DNA of 64,000 nt, taken from the NCBI RefSeq assembly GCF_008831285.2, contig NC_045150.1:15065362-15129361 (forward strand). Direction: 5' to 3'. The notes beneath the pieces are model-generated. The model had not been told where the DNA came from. It ran no database searches and was given only the letters and a program-made list of their open reading frames with translations. Made by a program: the position numbers and the translations under genes. This DNA is from Nymphaea colorata (Eukaryota; Streptophyta; Magnoliopsida; Nymphaeales; Nymphaeaceae). Of this stretch, positions 1 through 13,200 are shown piece after piece (position 1 is the stretch's first letter; each line of letters begins with the position of its first letter).

Positions 1-1222
1 AGTTTTGAATTCTTCTAATGAAGAAACCCAAGAGTATGCTGCTTCTGTTCTAGCTGATCTCTTCAGTATGAGACAAGATATTTGTGGAAATCTTGCAACT
101 GATGAAATTGTTCATCCATGCATCAAGCTTCTGACAAGCAAGACCCAGGTCATTGCTACTCAGTCAGCTCGAGCACTGGGTGCACTTTCCCGTCCGGCAA
201 AATCCACAAATAAGATGTCCTACATTGCTGAAGGTGATGTGTATCCGCTAATTAAGCTAGCTAAAACTTCGTCAATAGATGCTGCTGAGACTGCAGTTGC
301 TGCTCTGGCCAATCTTCTTTCGGACCCACAAATAGCTGGGGAAGCTATTGTTGAAGATATTGTATCACCTTTGATAAAAGTTCTCAGTGAGGGTACTATG
401 GAAGGAAAAAAGAATGCCTCACGTGCACTGTACCAATTACTGCATCATTTCCCTGTTGGTGATGTGCTTACAAGTATTGCTGAATGTCGTTTTACAATTT
501 TTGCACTTGTTTCTTTGTTAGCTGCAACCAATGTAGAAGGGGCTGATTCATCCGATATACTTGACGTGCTTGCTTTGCTGGCTAGAACTAAGCAATGTGT
601 CAATTCATCTTACCATCCATGGTCAGCTCTAGCAGAATCTCCATCTGGTTTGGAGCCACTAGTTCGGTGCTTGGCAGTTGGTCTTCCTCCTGTGCAAGAC
701 AAGGCAATTGAAATCCTTTCTAGGCTATGCAGCGACCAGCTTGCTCTTCTTGGAGATTTATTAGGTAGAAGTACACAGTGTGTGTTTTCCCTTGCTGAGA
801 GAATTGTGGAATCATCCAGTTTGGAAATCCAGGTTGGTGGGGTTTCTCTCCTCATTTGTGCCACAAAGGATCACACTAATAATGTGGTGGATTCACTTGA
901 TGAGTCTGGATGCTTGAAACAGCTAATTTATTCTCTTATTCAAATGGTGAAATGCCACTCACTTCCAGGCACATTACAATTTAGAAGAGCAGAGTCTGAA
1001 GTTGGTCGGGCAACAGGAGTTGTCATGGATAAAAGTGCACAATTTCGAGAAGGAGATGACTTTGAGGCTCCTGATCCAGCAATTATTCTGGGTGGCACAG
1101 TATCTTTGTGGTTGCTCTCTTTAATTTCTTCATTTCATTTAAAGAGTAAAACTGTAATCATGGAGGCTGGTGGACTTGATGTCCTGTCTGATAAGCTTAC
1201 AAGTCTTACACAGAACTCACAA
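1..1222 (+). CDS. CSI3: CSI exon (partial, armadillo repeats)
   Basis: Open from the window edge. Codons are in frame from base 2, with no start codon here, so the exon continues upstream. It encodes about 407 residues of armadillo repeats (for example [41 protein letters not shown]). It ends after the CAA at 1220-1222, at donor GTATGT (1223). Reading on would run into intronic sequence and stop at 1277. Confidence 0.92.
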
Positions 1223-4200
1223 GTATGTTCTGCTTCTATTTTGCTTATCCATTCTGAATGCGATTATGGTTTCTGGTAGAATTATTTATGTACAACGATA
1301 GCAAGTGTTTTCTCCCTTCTGTTCTGTTTTTCCTTTTCGTTTGATATCTCTTTTCGTGCTCTTATATTTCTTTGGCAAAGTTCAAATAAATATCTATGGA
1401 AGATGAATCTGAGGAGGGTTTTGCTTTCATGCTTCCTGTGAAATACAAATTTTTCATTCCAGAACCTTATTTTCATGCGTACCAAACTGATTCCAAAGAT
1501 ATCGTCTGTTTATAGGTATACTCTAGCTTTATTTGGAAGTAGTTTAACGTGGCTGAAACTGTACTCTTTGGTAGGCACAAGTCGAGGATAGTGAAGGAGT
1601 GTGGATAAATGCTTTACTTCTGGCTGTAATGTTCCAGGATGAGAATGTATGTCTCTCTCCTGCCATCATGCGGATAATACCTTCTCTTGCCTCACTGCTC
1701 AAGTCTGATGAAGTTATCGACAGATATTTTGCTGCTCAGGCTATTGCAAGTCTAGTTTCTAACGGAAATAAAGGAACACTTCTTGCTATTGCCAATTCAG
1801 GTGCTGTTGGAGGACTGATAACACTTATTGGTACTATTGAGTCAGATATGCTTAACCTTCTTACGCTGTGTGAAGAATTTTCTCTGGCACATCATCCTGA
1901 TCAGGTTATACTTGAACGCCTCTTTGAGATGGAAGATGTGAGAGTTGGAGCTACTGCCCGTAAATCTATACCGCTGCTGGTGGATCTCCTGAGACCAATG
2001 CCAGATCGGCCTGGTGCACCTCCAATTGCTGTGCATCTCTTGGCTCTGTTAGCAGAGGGAAGTGATACAAACAAATTGGCTATGTCAGAAGTAGGGGTTC
2101 TGGAAGCTTTGACCAAATACTTGTCATTGAGTCCTCAGGATTCTACAGAAACCACAATTTCTGACCTTTTCAGAATTTTATTTAGCAGCCCTGACTTGCT
2201 GCATCATGAAGCATCACAAAACTCTTTGAACCAACTTGTTGCGGTCCTAAGGTTGGGATCAAGAAATGCTAGGTATAGTTCCGCTAGGGCACTTCAGAAT
2301 CTGTTTGATGCTGAGAACATCAGAGAAATGGAAACAGCAAAGCAATCTGTCCAGCCACTGGTTGACATGCTTGATACTGGATCTGAGAAGGAGCAACATG
2401 CTGCTCTTATTGCTTTGGTCAAATTATTTTCGGGAAACACTTCCAAAGCTCTTGCTCTCATGGAAGTGGAAGGCAGTCCACTTGAGAGCTTGCACAAGAT
2501 TTTGTCTAATCCTTGTTCTGCGGACTTGAAAAAGAATGCTGCTGAACTTTGCTTTCTCCTATTTGGAAATGCTAAACTTCGAGCACTGCCAATTGCAACG
2601 GAATGTTTGCCTCCTCTTATATCACTTATGGGTTCAAATGTGAGTGAGGTTGTACACTCAAGTGTTCATGCTTTCGAGCGGCTGCTGGAAGACGAACCAC
2701 ATGCAGAGCTTGCAGCTTCATTTGAAGTGGTGGACCTTCTCGTTGGCTTAGTTTCTGGATCAAATTATGAACTTATGGAGACTGCAATTAGTGCTCTTAT
2801 AAAGTTGGGAAAGGATCGTCCACATTGTAAACTTGACATGGTTAAGGCAGGGATTGTTGAATGTTCCCTTGAGCTACTTCCTGTTGCACCTAGTTCTTTT
2901 TGCTCTTCCATTGCAGAATTGCTCCGTATATTGACAAATAACAGTGGAATTGCAAGAAGCTCAACTGCTGCCATGATGGTGGAGCCTCTTTTCTTACTTT
3001 TGCTTCGTCCAGATTTTAGCATGTGGGGTCAACACAGTGCCTTGCAAGCACTTGTGAACATTTTGGAGAAGCCTCAAAGCCTTGACACTTTGAAGCTCAC
3101 ACCCAACCAGGTTGTTGGGCCTTTGATATCATTTCTTGAATCTCCTTCCCAAGCCATTCAACAACTTGGCACTGAACTTCTCTCACATCTTTTAGCTCAG
3201 GAGGATTTCCAACAGGATATTACTACTCAAAGTGCAGTTGTGCCTCTTGTACAGCTTGCTGGGATTGGAATTCTGAATCTACAGCAAACAGCAGTTAAAG
3301 CTCTTGAGAGTATTTCTATGAGTTGGCCTACTGCTGTTGCAGATGCTGGAGGGATTTTCGAGCTTTCTAAAGTTATCATACAGGAAGATCCTCAACCACC
3401 ACATGCTTTGTGGGAGTCATCTGCATTGGTTCTCTCAAATGTTTTGCGTTCTAATTCTCATTACTATTTCAAAGTTTCTCATGTAGTCTTGGTTCGAATG
3501 TTGCACTCATCTCTAGAAGAAACTGTTACTGTTGCTCTTAATGCACTGATTGTTCAAGAAAGAAATGATGCATCTAGTGCTGTAGTCTTGGCAGAGGCTG
3601 GTGCAATAGACGCACTATTGGAACTTCTAAGATCTCATCAGTGTGAAGAAGCTGCAGGAAGATTACTTGAAGCTATCTTTAACAATGCAAGAGTGAGAGG
3701 AATGAAAGTATCAAAATACGCAATTGCTCCTTTATCTGACTACCTTTCGGATCCACAAACAAGTTCTCAGCCTGCAAGGTTATTGGCAGCTCTTGCACTT
3801 GGCGATCTATTTCAGAATGAAGGACTTGCAAGAGCAAGCGACGCTGCATCTGCTTGCAATGCATTTATACGTTTGCTAGAAGATCAGCCTACAGAAGAAA
3901 TGAAAATGGTAGCTGTATGTGCATTGCAGAATCTGGTTATGAACAGCAGGACAAATAGGCGATCTGTTGCAGAAGCAGGGGGCATATTGGTAATACAAGA
4001 GCTGCTCATGTCTCCAAACTACGAAGTTGTTGGGCAAGCTGCATTGCTCATTAAGTTCCTTTTCTCTAATCACACTCTTCAAGAATATGTTTCCAATGAG
4101 TTGATAAGGTCCTTGACAGGTAGGTCTTTTTCTTGTTCGATTTGGGTTTTGCTGCTTTTGTCTTTTGGGCATCATCTACCTGGACATTCTGTTGGTTGTT

Positions 4201-7200
4201 ATGCATTCTTGTCGCGTTTGTTTTGTGTATGTGTTATAAAGTATGGGGTAATTCGTTACAGTTTTGACAACATTGCTCTACGCCTCTACCCAATTCTGGA
4301 GATCCAGAAGTTGCAGTCAGTATTTTCTAATCACTTACGTGAATGAAGAGGGAAAATCGTGGAATTATCTATCCTTTGCCAAAGACTTTCAAGGATGATA
4401 ATTCGTTTTATCTTCCTGAGTCCAACAAAAAATTCTTGAAGTCAATGAGAATCCAGCCAACCCTTACTAAAACCTTTATTCCACTTGCTGAAGAACTTTT
4501 GCTGTCACATTCACCAATGATCACCAGATGTATTTTTGACAGACGTGAAACCCAAAAGGTCTCCTCAATTTCATTCAGGTGCCGCCATTTGCAAAGACAA
4601 GCATATCAGTTTCGAGTTGTCTAGTCTCTTAGAAGTCTCCAGAATCTGCTTCTGCAAGAAGAGGGGATGAAAATGTGAGGCATAAAGCTTCATGTCCAAA
4701 AATGGGTGTAACCATTAATAAGATAGGGTTTTATCCTTAATAAAAAAATACTATAATACCCTTGTACTTAACGGGTATTTGCAGAATAGGTAAATAATGT
4801 GCAACTAACTGGATTTGGTCCAAATCCAAAATACAAAAATACCACAATTCTTAACATCCTCCCTCAAGTTGTACATAATGTTGAATCATGGACAGCTTGT
4901 TGTTCAAGAACCAAAACCTATTCTTTGTGAGCCCTGTTAAGTTTGTGCGCCCAGGATCGGGTCTGTCCAGACAACCCGATCCAATTCTTTTATACCCACA
5001 CGCCCAAATATACTAGGCGGTGGCATACTTGTAATTTTTTACATATTTTTGTACAAACTGTTGTAATCTGATTAGGTTATCTTAATAACAGTGATTAAGG
5101 ATTGCAGTGTGGTTTTACACGCCAACTGCACCTTCTCTTCCATCGGCTTCTACCTTCTCTACTCAATCACTCTTGTTTCAGGCCGGAGAGACACAGATTT
5201 CTGAAAAATCTTACATGGTATTAGAGCTAGCTTGAGCATCGTCCTCCGGTAAGTGGATTCAGTCCTGGCGTGATTTGCCCTAATTCCAGTATTTGCCCTA
5301 AATCCTATTTCTGGCGTGATTTGCCCTAAATTCTACCTCTGTGTTATCTGCCTTAATTCTGTTCCATTTAATTTCTACATCACATAATCCTAATCTCCTT
5401 TGTCCTAATTCTGTCCAAACTCCAAACCAAACCATTACACAGAATACCTAACCCGTTCCATTATTCCTCTTCGATTTCTGCTCTCATTATTCAGCCATGG
5501 ACCAGCAAAACTCCTCTCTCTTATTCTCCAGTTTTCTCTCCCAACTTATCTCCCAAAAACTGAATCACAACAACTATTTGACTTGGAAACGTCAAATAGT
5601 CCCATTTATTAAGAGCCATCGATTCTATGGACATATCGATGGCACCACCCCAGCACCTCCAAAGTGCATCGACCGTGAAGTGAAGAGGACTGTAGTGGCA
5701 GATCAAGCTACTGGGACTTCGGCTGGGACTGAGATCAGATTTGATTATGAAACTCTTACTGAAAACAACCCTGAGTATGAAGTTTGGCTGGCTCACGACC
5801 AGTCTCTTGTTGCCTACATTACTTCTACTCTGTCAGAGGAAGTATTGGGAGGCGTTGATGATGATTTAACAGTCCTAGAGTTGTGGTCTATGCTTGCCAC
5901 GATGTACTCTCAAGTATCAGAAGCACGATTTCTATAATTAAAAAGGCAGTTTCAGGACATCAAGCGCGGGACGCGTACAGTTTTGGAATATTTGAATGAA
6001 ATAAAAAATGTAAGCGACCAGCTTGCTGTCATTGGACATCCGGTCAGCGACAAGGACAAGGTGCAGCAAGCTTTAAGTGGACTGGGAACAAATTTTGACA
6101 TATTTTGCACAACTTTGGAAGTTCTACCTGTCCTCCCATCCTTTGAAGATCTGAAGGCCAAGTTATTTCAGCACGAAGCTAGTCGTGTACAGCGACAGAA
6201 CTTGATTCCTTCCAGCAGCTACAATGTACTGATTACAGGGACACACACACTGCAAGGGAATCGCACCCGTCCTTGGACTCCTCAGGCAGGAATGGGAAGA
6301 TGTATTCTCCCAACACCATCAGGCATGAATACTACTATTGACGGATCTTGTTGTATGGGTCCGAGTCTAGACTCGATCCAGTATGTCCTAGTTTGGGCAT
6401 ACTTATACCATTGTAACCCTAATCTTAAGTTTTTTAATGAAATCTTAAGAGAGAGAGAGTTTGGTCGCTAGTGGGCGCTAGTTCCTCCTCGTCCGTGGTT
6501 TTTTTCCTCTTGTTAAGGGTTTTTCCACGTTACATCGTGTTCATCTTATTCCTTTGTTCTTGATCTTCGTGTTCCAACATGGTATCAGAGCTGTGAAGTT
6601 CCGGCGTGACTGATTCCAGTTTTTGCTTCTGTTGTGGCAGTGTGAGAGGAAGACTCGTGCCGGTATTGTTCATTGCCCATCGCCCGACGGTTCCAATCAT
6701 TGCTCGACGATTCCAATCATCGCCCGACGGTTCGCTGCCCGACGTGGTCATCGCCCGACGCCGTAGGAGTCCCTCGATGCCATCTGGAGTCCCGGCGACG
6801 GACTCCGCCATCTGGAGTTCTAGCGACTCTCTGTTTCTGCCCTGCTTGCCGCTGCCGCCACCAGCTGCATCGCCTGAGAATGCTGTTGCCACCTCCGCCA
6901 CCAGCTGCATCACCTGAGAACGTTGTTGCCGCCGCCGCCACCAGCTGCGTCGCCCGCGGTTCTCTGCGTCGCCCGACGTTACTCTGTTCGGTCCTTGTTT
7001 TTTGGCCCGACGCCGTTGGAGTTCCGACGTCGCCCCTTGCTGGTCTCCCGTCGTCTTCCCCCTTCTTCCTCTGCTCTGCCCAGGCCGCCCGACCTTGCCT
7101 TGCCTGCTACCGTGAGGTCTGGTGTTTTGCCGTTGCTGTCCAGAGTTGTCGCCAGCGTATTGCTGCTGCTGTTTCTTTTTTGTTCTCTTTGTAGGGCTGG

Positions 7201-10200
7201 TTTATAATTATGGCAGCGTCTTCCTCGTCCACCGTCAACACTGATCAATCTGAAATTGGGGCTTATAGAACTGAGAATGTTCCCGTTCAAGTCACTACTA
7301 TTCGCCTTACCAAGGAGAACTATCTCCCGTGGTCGGCCGCTATGACTATGGGGATTGCAGGCCGCTATGACTATGGGGATTGCAGGCCGCGGTCAGATTG
7401 CCTATATCAATGGAAGGAAACCTGAACCGGTAGAGATAAGTGGTGTGTGAGACACTTGGTTTCTTGAGGATAATCAAATAAAAACTTGGATTGTCAACTC
7501 TGTTTCCGCTGATATCCAACCCCTTATTCTTCGGAAGAAGACTGCTAGAGACATGTGGGTGATTTTAGAGCAAATGTATGGCCAGAAGAAAATAGTTATC
7601 CGGACTTACCAACTAATGAAGACTATCTATGGAATTCGGCAAGGGAACTTATCTGTTGCAGATTATTATGGGGCTTTGAAAGCCAAGTGGGAGGATCTTG
7701 ACTATTATTCTGATTAATTGGCATTGTCCTCAAGATCAGACACTTTATGTTGCTCAAGAGTGGGAAAATAGAGTGTTCCTCTTTTTAGCTGGTTTAAATG
7801 ATGAGTTTGAAAGCGTTAGAAGCCAGATTCTGAATTCAGGAGAAGTGTCGAGTATTGAAGATGTGTATTCTCGTGTTGAAGCTGAAGAACAGAGGAGGCT
7901 GGTTACATCTGGGGGAAAGAGAGATCTCATGTCATATAATGAGAGATCTACTCTTGTTAGTCGGGGTCTTGGAGGCACTACTAGATCTCTTCGTAGATGT
8001 ACTCATTGCAAGAAGAATGGTCATACTGTGGATTTCTGTTGGGATCTTCATCCAGAGAAAAAGGGTAACAAAGGGAAGTCTTCTAATGGGAAGTCGACTG
8101 TGCCTGAGGAGACAAAATCTAGTGGAGGGAAGATCTCTATTTCTGCTGAACAACTTCGGGAACTGAGGGCTTATTTGGGTCGGATCGATGTCAATCAGAT
8201 CGAGGCATCAGATGAGACAAAGGCTAATCATGCTCTTGCCATTGTAGGGGATAAAGGTAACTCTTGTGTAGGGGAATGGATTGTGGACAGTGGTGCTACT
8301 CACCACATGACGGGTAACCCTAAATTGTTTCATGAGTATAAGTTGTCTTCGGGAAGGGAACGAGTATCTCTTGCAGATGGTTCCTCTACCTTTGTGGCCG
8401 GAGAAGGGAGTCTGTACTTGTTGGACAAATTTCATGTGCGAGGAGCATTACATGTCCCTCAGCTTCCCTTAAATCTCTTGTCAGTTAGTAAACTTACTAA
8501 AGAGCTGAATTGTGAACTCTCATCTTTTCTGCAACTCGTTGTATTTTGCAAGACTTGGCGACAGGGAAGAAGATTGGGATTGGTTTGGCATCTGATGGCT
8601 TATATCGTCTTCCCATACGCGTGGCCACGGCTCTTATGACAACGATCAGCAAGACAAAAAAGCGAAGAGAAGATTGCCTTCAGTCCTTTTGTATTGGCAT
8701 GAATGCCTTGGGCATTTACCTTTTGGGATTTTGAAACAGTTGTTTTCCGATTTGTGTTCCAATCTGAATTTGTCGTTGATTTCTTGTGATGTATGTTAGT
8801 TTGCCAAACATATGAGGGCTTCGTACCCTATTTCTACTAGTTGTGTTAATGAAGTTTTTTCCTTGGTTCACTCTGACGTGTGGGGGCCTTCGGGAATTCA
8901 TACCCGTCAAGGTTTTCAATATTTTATAACTTTTATTGATGACTTCTCTCGGACCACCTTTGTCTACTTGTTAAAGGATCGCAGTGAGGTACCTCATATC
9001 ATAGAGACCTTCATTTTACTTGTGCAAACTCAATATGGTGGAACTGTTAAAACCTTTTGATCGGATAATGCCCGTGAGTATATGTGTCAATCAGTTGAGG
9101 AGTTCCTTCAAAAAAGGGGGATTGTTCACGAGACGTCCTGTAGTTATACTCCCCCACAAAACGGGGTGGCTGAGAGGAAGAATCGCCAGCTCCTTAATGT
9201 CACCAGAGCCCTTTTGTTTCAGAGGAATCTTCCCAAGCATTATTGGGGTGATGCAGTTCTTACTAGTGCGTATCTCATCAACCGCATGCCCAGTGGTGTG
9301 CTGAATGGTCGGACTCCCCACTCTTTATTTTCGGGAAGTCGTCAACCTTTTCTCCTCCCCCCTCGTGTTTTTGGCTGTGTGTGTTTTATTCATGATCACA
9401 GTCTCAATGTTAAGAAACTTGATCTCCGGTCTATCAAGGGTGTGTTTGTTGGGTATTCTCCTACTCAGAAAGGATATAGGTGTCTTGATCCTACCACTGG
9501 CTGTGTTTATGTTACAAGGGTTGTTACCTTCTTGGAACATGTCTCTTACTTTTGTGAGAATCCTCTTCAGGGGAAGAAGTCTGTGGTTAGGAAAGAGTAT
9601 TCTCAGAGTCAGGAGATTCAATTTACAGATTTTTTGGACTACAAGAAAGAAGAACCTCTCACAACTGTTGATGTGCCTGAGAAGGAGGAAGGGTGTGGCA
9701 CCGGAACTAAGAAGGAAGGTCATCGTATGTCTGGACAGGTCTACTCTAGACGAGGTGCTCGGACAGAGGAGGTAACTTGTGGTGCTAGATCTACTTTCAA
9801 TCCCAATGCCATTCCTTCATCCACCCTGGATGAACCAAGTCCTACCTTGAAGACTCAAGATGAGGTTGAAAAAGAAAATGAAGATCTTCCCATTACCCTG
9901 AGAAAGGGTGTCAGGTCATGTACTCAACACCCGATTGGTAATTTTGTATCTTATTCAAGACTTAGCAAGGATTACAAGTGTTTCGTATCTTCTTTTTCTT
10001 TGGCTGTGATTCCCAGGATCGTTGCTGAAGCTCAAAGTGATTCCAAGTGGGCTGATGCTATGAAAGAAGAAATGGAAGCCTTGAGAAGAAACATGACATG
10101 GGAAGTTGTGAAGATTCCTGAGGCAGCTCACTTGGTTGGATCCAAGTGGGTGTATACCATTAAGTACAAACCCGATGGAAGTGTTGAAAGATACAAAGCT

Positions 10201-13200
10201 CGTCTTGTGGCCAAGGGGTTTAGTAAAAAATATGAGATTGATTATTTGGAGACTTTTGCTCCAGTTGCAAAAATGAAGACAATTAGAGTTGTTATGTCCC
10301 TAGCTGTGATGAAGGAGTGGAGGATGTACCAACTCGATGTTAAGAATGCTTTTCTCAATGGTGATCTCGAAGAAGAAGTATATATGCGTATGCCCCCAGG
10401 ATATGAAGAACCAGAGAAATGCTGTAAGCTGAAAAAGGCATTATATGACCTCAAGCAGTCGCCTAGAGCATGGTTCGAACGTCTCAGATGAGTGATGCAA
10501 CATCATGGGTACAATCAAGGGAATGGAGACCACACTCTATTTGTGAAGAAAAAAGAGGGCAGGGTCACTCTTTTACTTGTCTATGTGGATGACATGATTG
10601 TCACGGGAGATGATGAGGAGGAGATCTTCAAGTTAAAAGTGTTATTGGCTGCTGAATTTGATCTCAAGGATCTTGGCAAACTGAAGTATTTTCTTGGTAT
10701 TGAGATTGCTAGATCTAGTACTGGCCTTGTGCTAAACCAAAGGAAATATACTTTAGATCTGTTGAAGGAGACTGGTAAACTGGGGTGTAGACCCGCTTCT
10801 ACCCCACTTGATACTGGACACAAGTTAAGCCTTAGAGATGGAGAGCTGCTCTGTGAAGAAGCTAAGGGAAGATATCAACGTCTAGTTGGAAAGTTGATTT
10901 ATCTTACCCTTACGAGACCAGATATCACTTTTGCGGTAAATGTACTGAGTCAATTCATGCATGCACCTACTGATACACACCTAAAGGCTGTGGACAGAAT
11001 ATTGTGCTATTTGAAGAGAAATCCTGGCAAGAGACTCTTGTATGTGAAACAAGAGACTGTAGAGATTGAGGAGTACTCCGATGCAGACTGGGCAGGTTGT
11101 GCTGATACTCGACGGTCTACCACAGGGTATTGTGTCTACTTGGGAGGAAATCTTGTTGTCTGGAGGAGCAAGGGACAGGATGTGTGTTCTCGATCTAGTG
11201 CAGAGGCAGAGTATAGAGCTATCGTTATGGGAGTGTCAGAGTTACTATGGCTGAAAATATTGTTGACTGATATCGGAATAGAGGTTGAAGGACCAATGAA
11301 GATGTACTGTGACAACAAGTCTGCAATCAACTTAGCCAACAACCCTGTACTACACGACAGAACAAAGCATGTTGAGATTGATCGTCACTTCATTCGTGAA
11401 AGGATTGATGCTAAACAATTAATCTTACCTTACATGAAGTCTGAAGACCAAACCGCTGATGTTTTGACGAAAGCTCTATCTTTAACTTCATTCAAGAGAA
11501 ATGTATCCAAGTTGGGCATGTTTGATATGTATGCCCAACTTGAGGGGGAGTGTTGACAGATCTTGTTGTATAGGTCCGAGTCTGGACTCGATCCAGTATG
11601 TCCTGGTTTGGGCATACTTATACCATTGTAACCCTAATCTTAAGTTTTTTAATGAAATCTTAAGAGAGAGAGAGTCTGGTCGCTAGTGGGCGCCAGTTCC
11701 TCCTCGTCCGTGGTTTTTTTTCCTCTTGTTGAGGGTTTTTCCACGTTACATCTTGTTCAACTTATTCCTTTGTTCTTGATCTTCGTGTTCCAACAACTAC
11801 ATCTACCACGCCTAGAAGGGTTCCTACTTGCTTCTATTGCAACAAAAGGGGGCATGTAAAATCAGAATATTGGCACAATCCTCAGAACAAAAATAACCAG
11901 ATCAGGCGTGAGAACAAGGCAGCAGCAGGGTCAGCTTCTTCATCATCCGGCTCAAATGCGACATCAAATATTTCAGCAGACGTGCTACAACTTTTAATGA
12001 CAGCCCTATCTAAACTCCACTTGAAACAAAATGAGCAAGGAAAATGGTATGTGGACTCTGGAGCAACAGCCCATGTTACTGGTGACACAGGTAATCTCTC
12101 TAGTATTTTCCCTTATTTATATCAAGGTTCAGTTGTCACGGGAGATGGTTCCCATCACACAATATCGCACATTGGAAATGCACAAATATCTATGGGTCGT
12201 TCTTCCATACCATTAAAGAATGTTTTTGTTGTTGCAAATGTCACGAAACATATTATCGCAGTGTCCAAACTTATTGATGATACTCATTCCTCTGTTGAAT
12301 TCACACCATCTTCTGTATATGTCAAGGATGCTCGAACCAAGAAGACATTTGCTGAGGGCACTCGCAAAGGAGATATGTATGTCCTTAAAAAAGCTCCAAA
12401 GATGTCAAAACCTTACCTTTCAGATTCATCTTTTCCAAGTCATAGTGAAGTTAATGTCGCAGAGTATAATAAGTCATCCATTTGGCACGGTCGGTTAGCT
12501 CACTGTAGTCAGTCTTTTGTTCGAAGTCTTGTTGCAAACGAGCTCTTAGATAAGTCCAGTCTGAATTCAGTTAGTGAGTCCAGCATGTGCTCGAGTTGTC
12601 ACATCTGTAAGAGCCATGCCCTTCCCTTTCAATTAATCAATAAAAGAGCTTCAAAGGTTTTTGACACTATATATTATGATGTTTGGGGGCTCGCTCCAAT
12701 TCCTTCTTCTTCCGGGAGCCAATACTATGTCATTTTTATTGATTCATATTCCCGATATACTTGGATTCATTTCATGAAACACAAATCAGAAGTTTTTCAC
12801 TTGTTCACTCAATTTCATGCCTTGGTTCGAAATAAATACTCCAGTGATATTGTGCATTTTCAATGTGATGGTGGTGGTGAATTTATTTCAAACGAATTTA
12901 CTGAGTACTTACTAAATCATGGGATCACTAGACAAATCTCATGCCCGCATACACCTCAGCAAAACGGAATTGCTGAAAGGAAACATAGGCATATCGTTGA
13001 AAGTGCGCTCAGCATGATGCATGACACAGATTTACCTATAACATTGTGGACTGAGGCTTTTCATACGGCTGTCCATGTTATAAACCGGCTGCCATTGGCT
13101 TTGCTTGATGGCAAATCACCATTCTTTCTATTACATCAGGAACAACCACATTATGAGAAATTGCGTGTTTTTGGATGTGTGTGCTATGTGCATATTGATG

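Larger units (their letters stand above)
6336..11795 (+). mobile_element. Element B: Ty1/Copia retrotransposon nested in element A
   Basis: LTRs at 6336-6579 and 11551-11795, with exact ACTAC target duplications at 6331-6335 and 11796-11800. The primer-binding site tggtatcagagc starts at 6580 and the polypurine tract 'cttgagggggag' is at 11540-11550. The left LTR begins TA instead of TG, so the terminal dinucleotide is mutated. Coding is gag to RNase H but broken by stops and frameshifts. Protein sequence is closely similar to element C (34720-39590), making them sister copies. LTRs differ at about 10 positions in 244 bp by eye, mostly transitions. Confidence 0.95.

Noticed and set aside
4343-4624. 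93-codon frame directly after the large CSI exon, and the 4120-4345 read-through
   Set aside because: The donor at 4120 and in-frame junction with 25079 show that this is intron. The sequence has no armadillo pattern.
5216-5228. Initiator-tRNA-like sequence (also at 6580, 34919 and, on the minus strand, near 19820, 51315 and 57269)
   Set aside because: These are retrotransposon primer-binding sites of about 12 bases, not tRNA genes. No cloverleaf follows.
6606-7290. Several overlapping Pro/Arg/Ser-rich frames on both strands
   Set aside because: They all fall in element B's GC-rich leader and its tandem repeats. None has a domain or a homologue in element C in the same frame.
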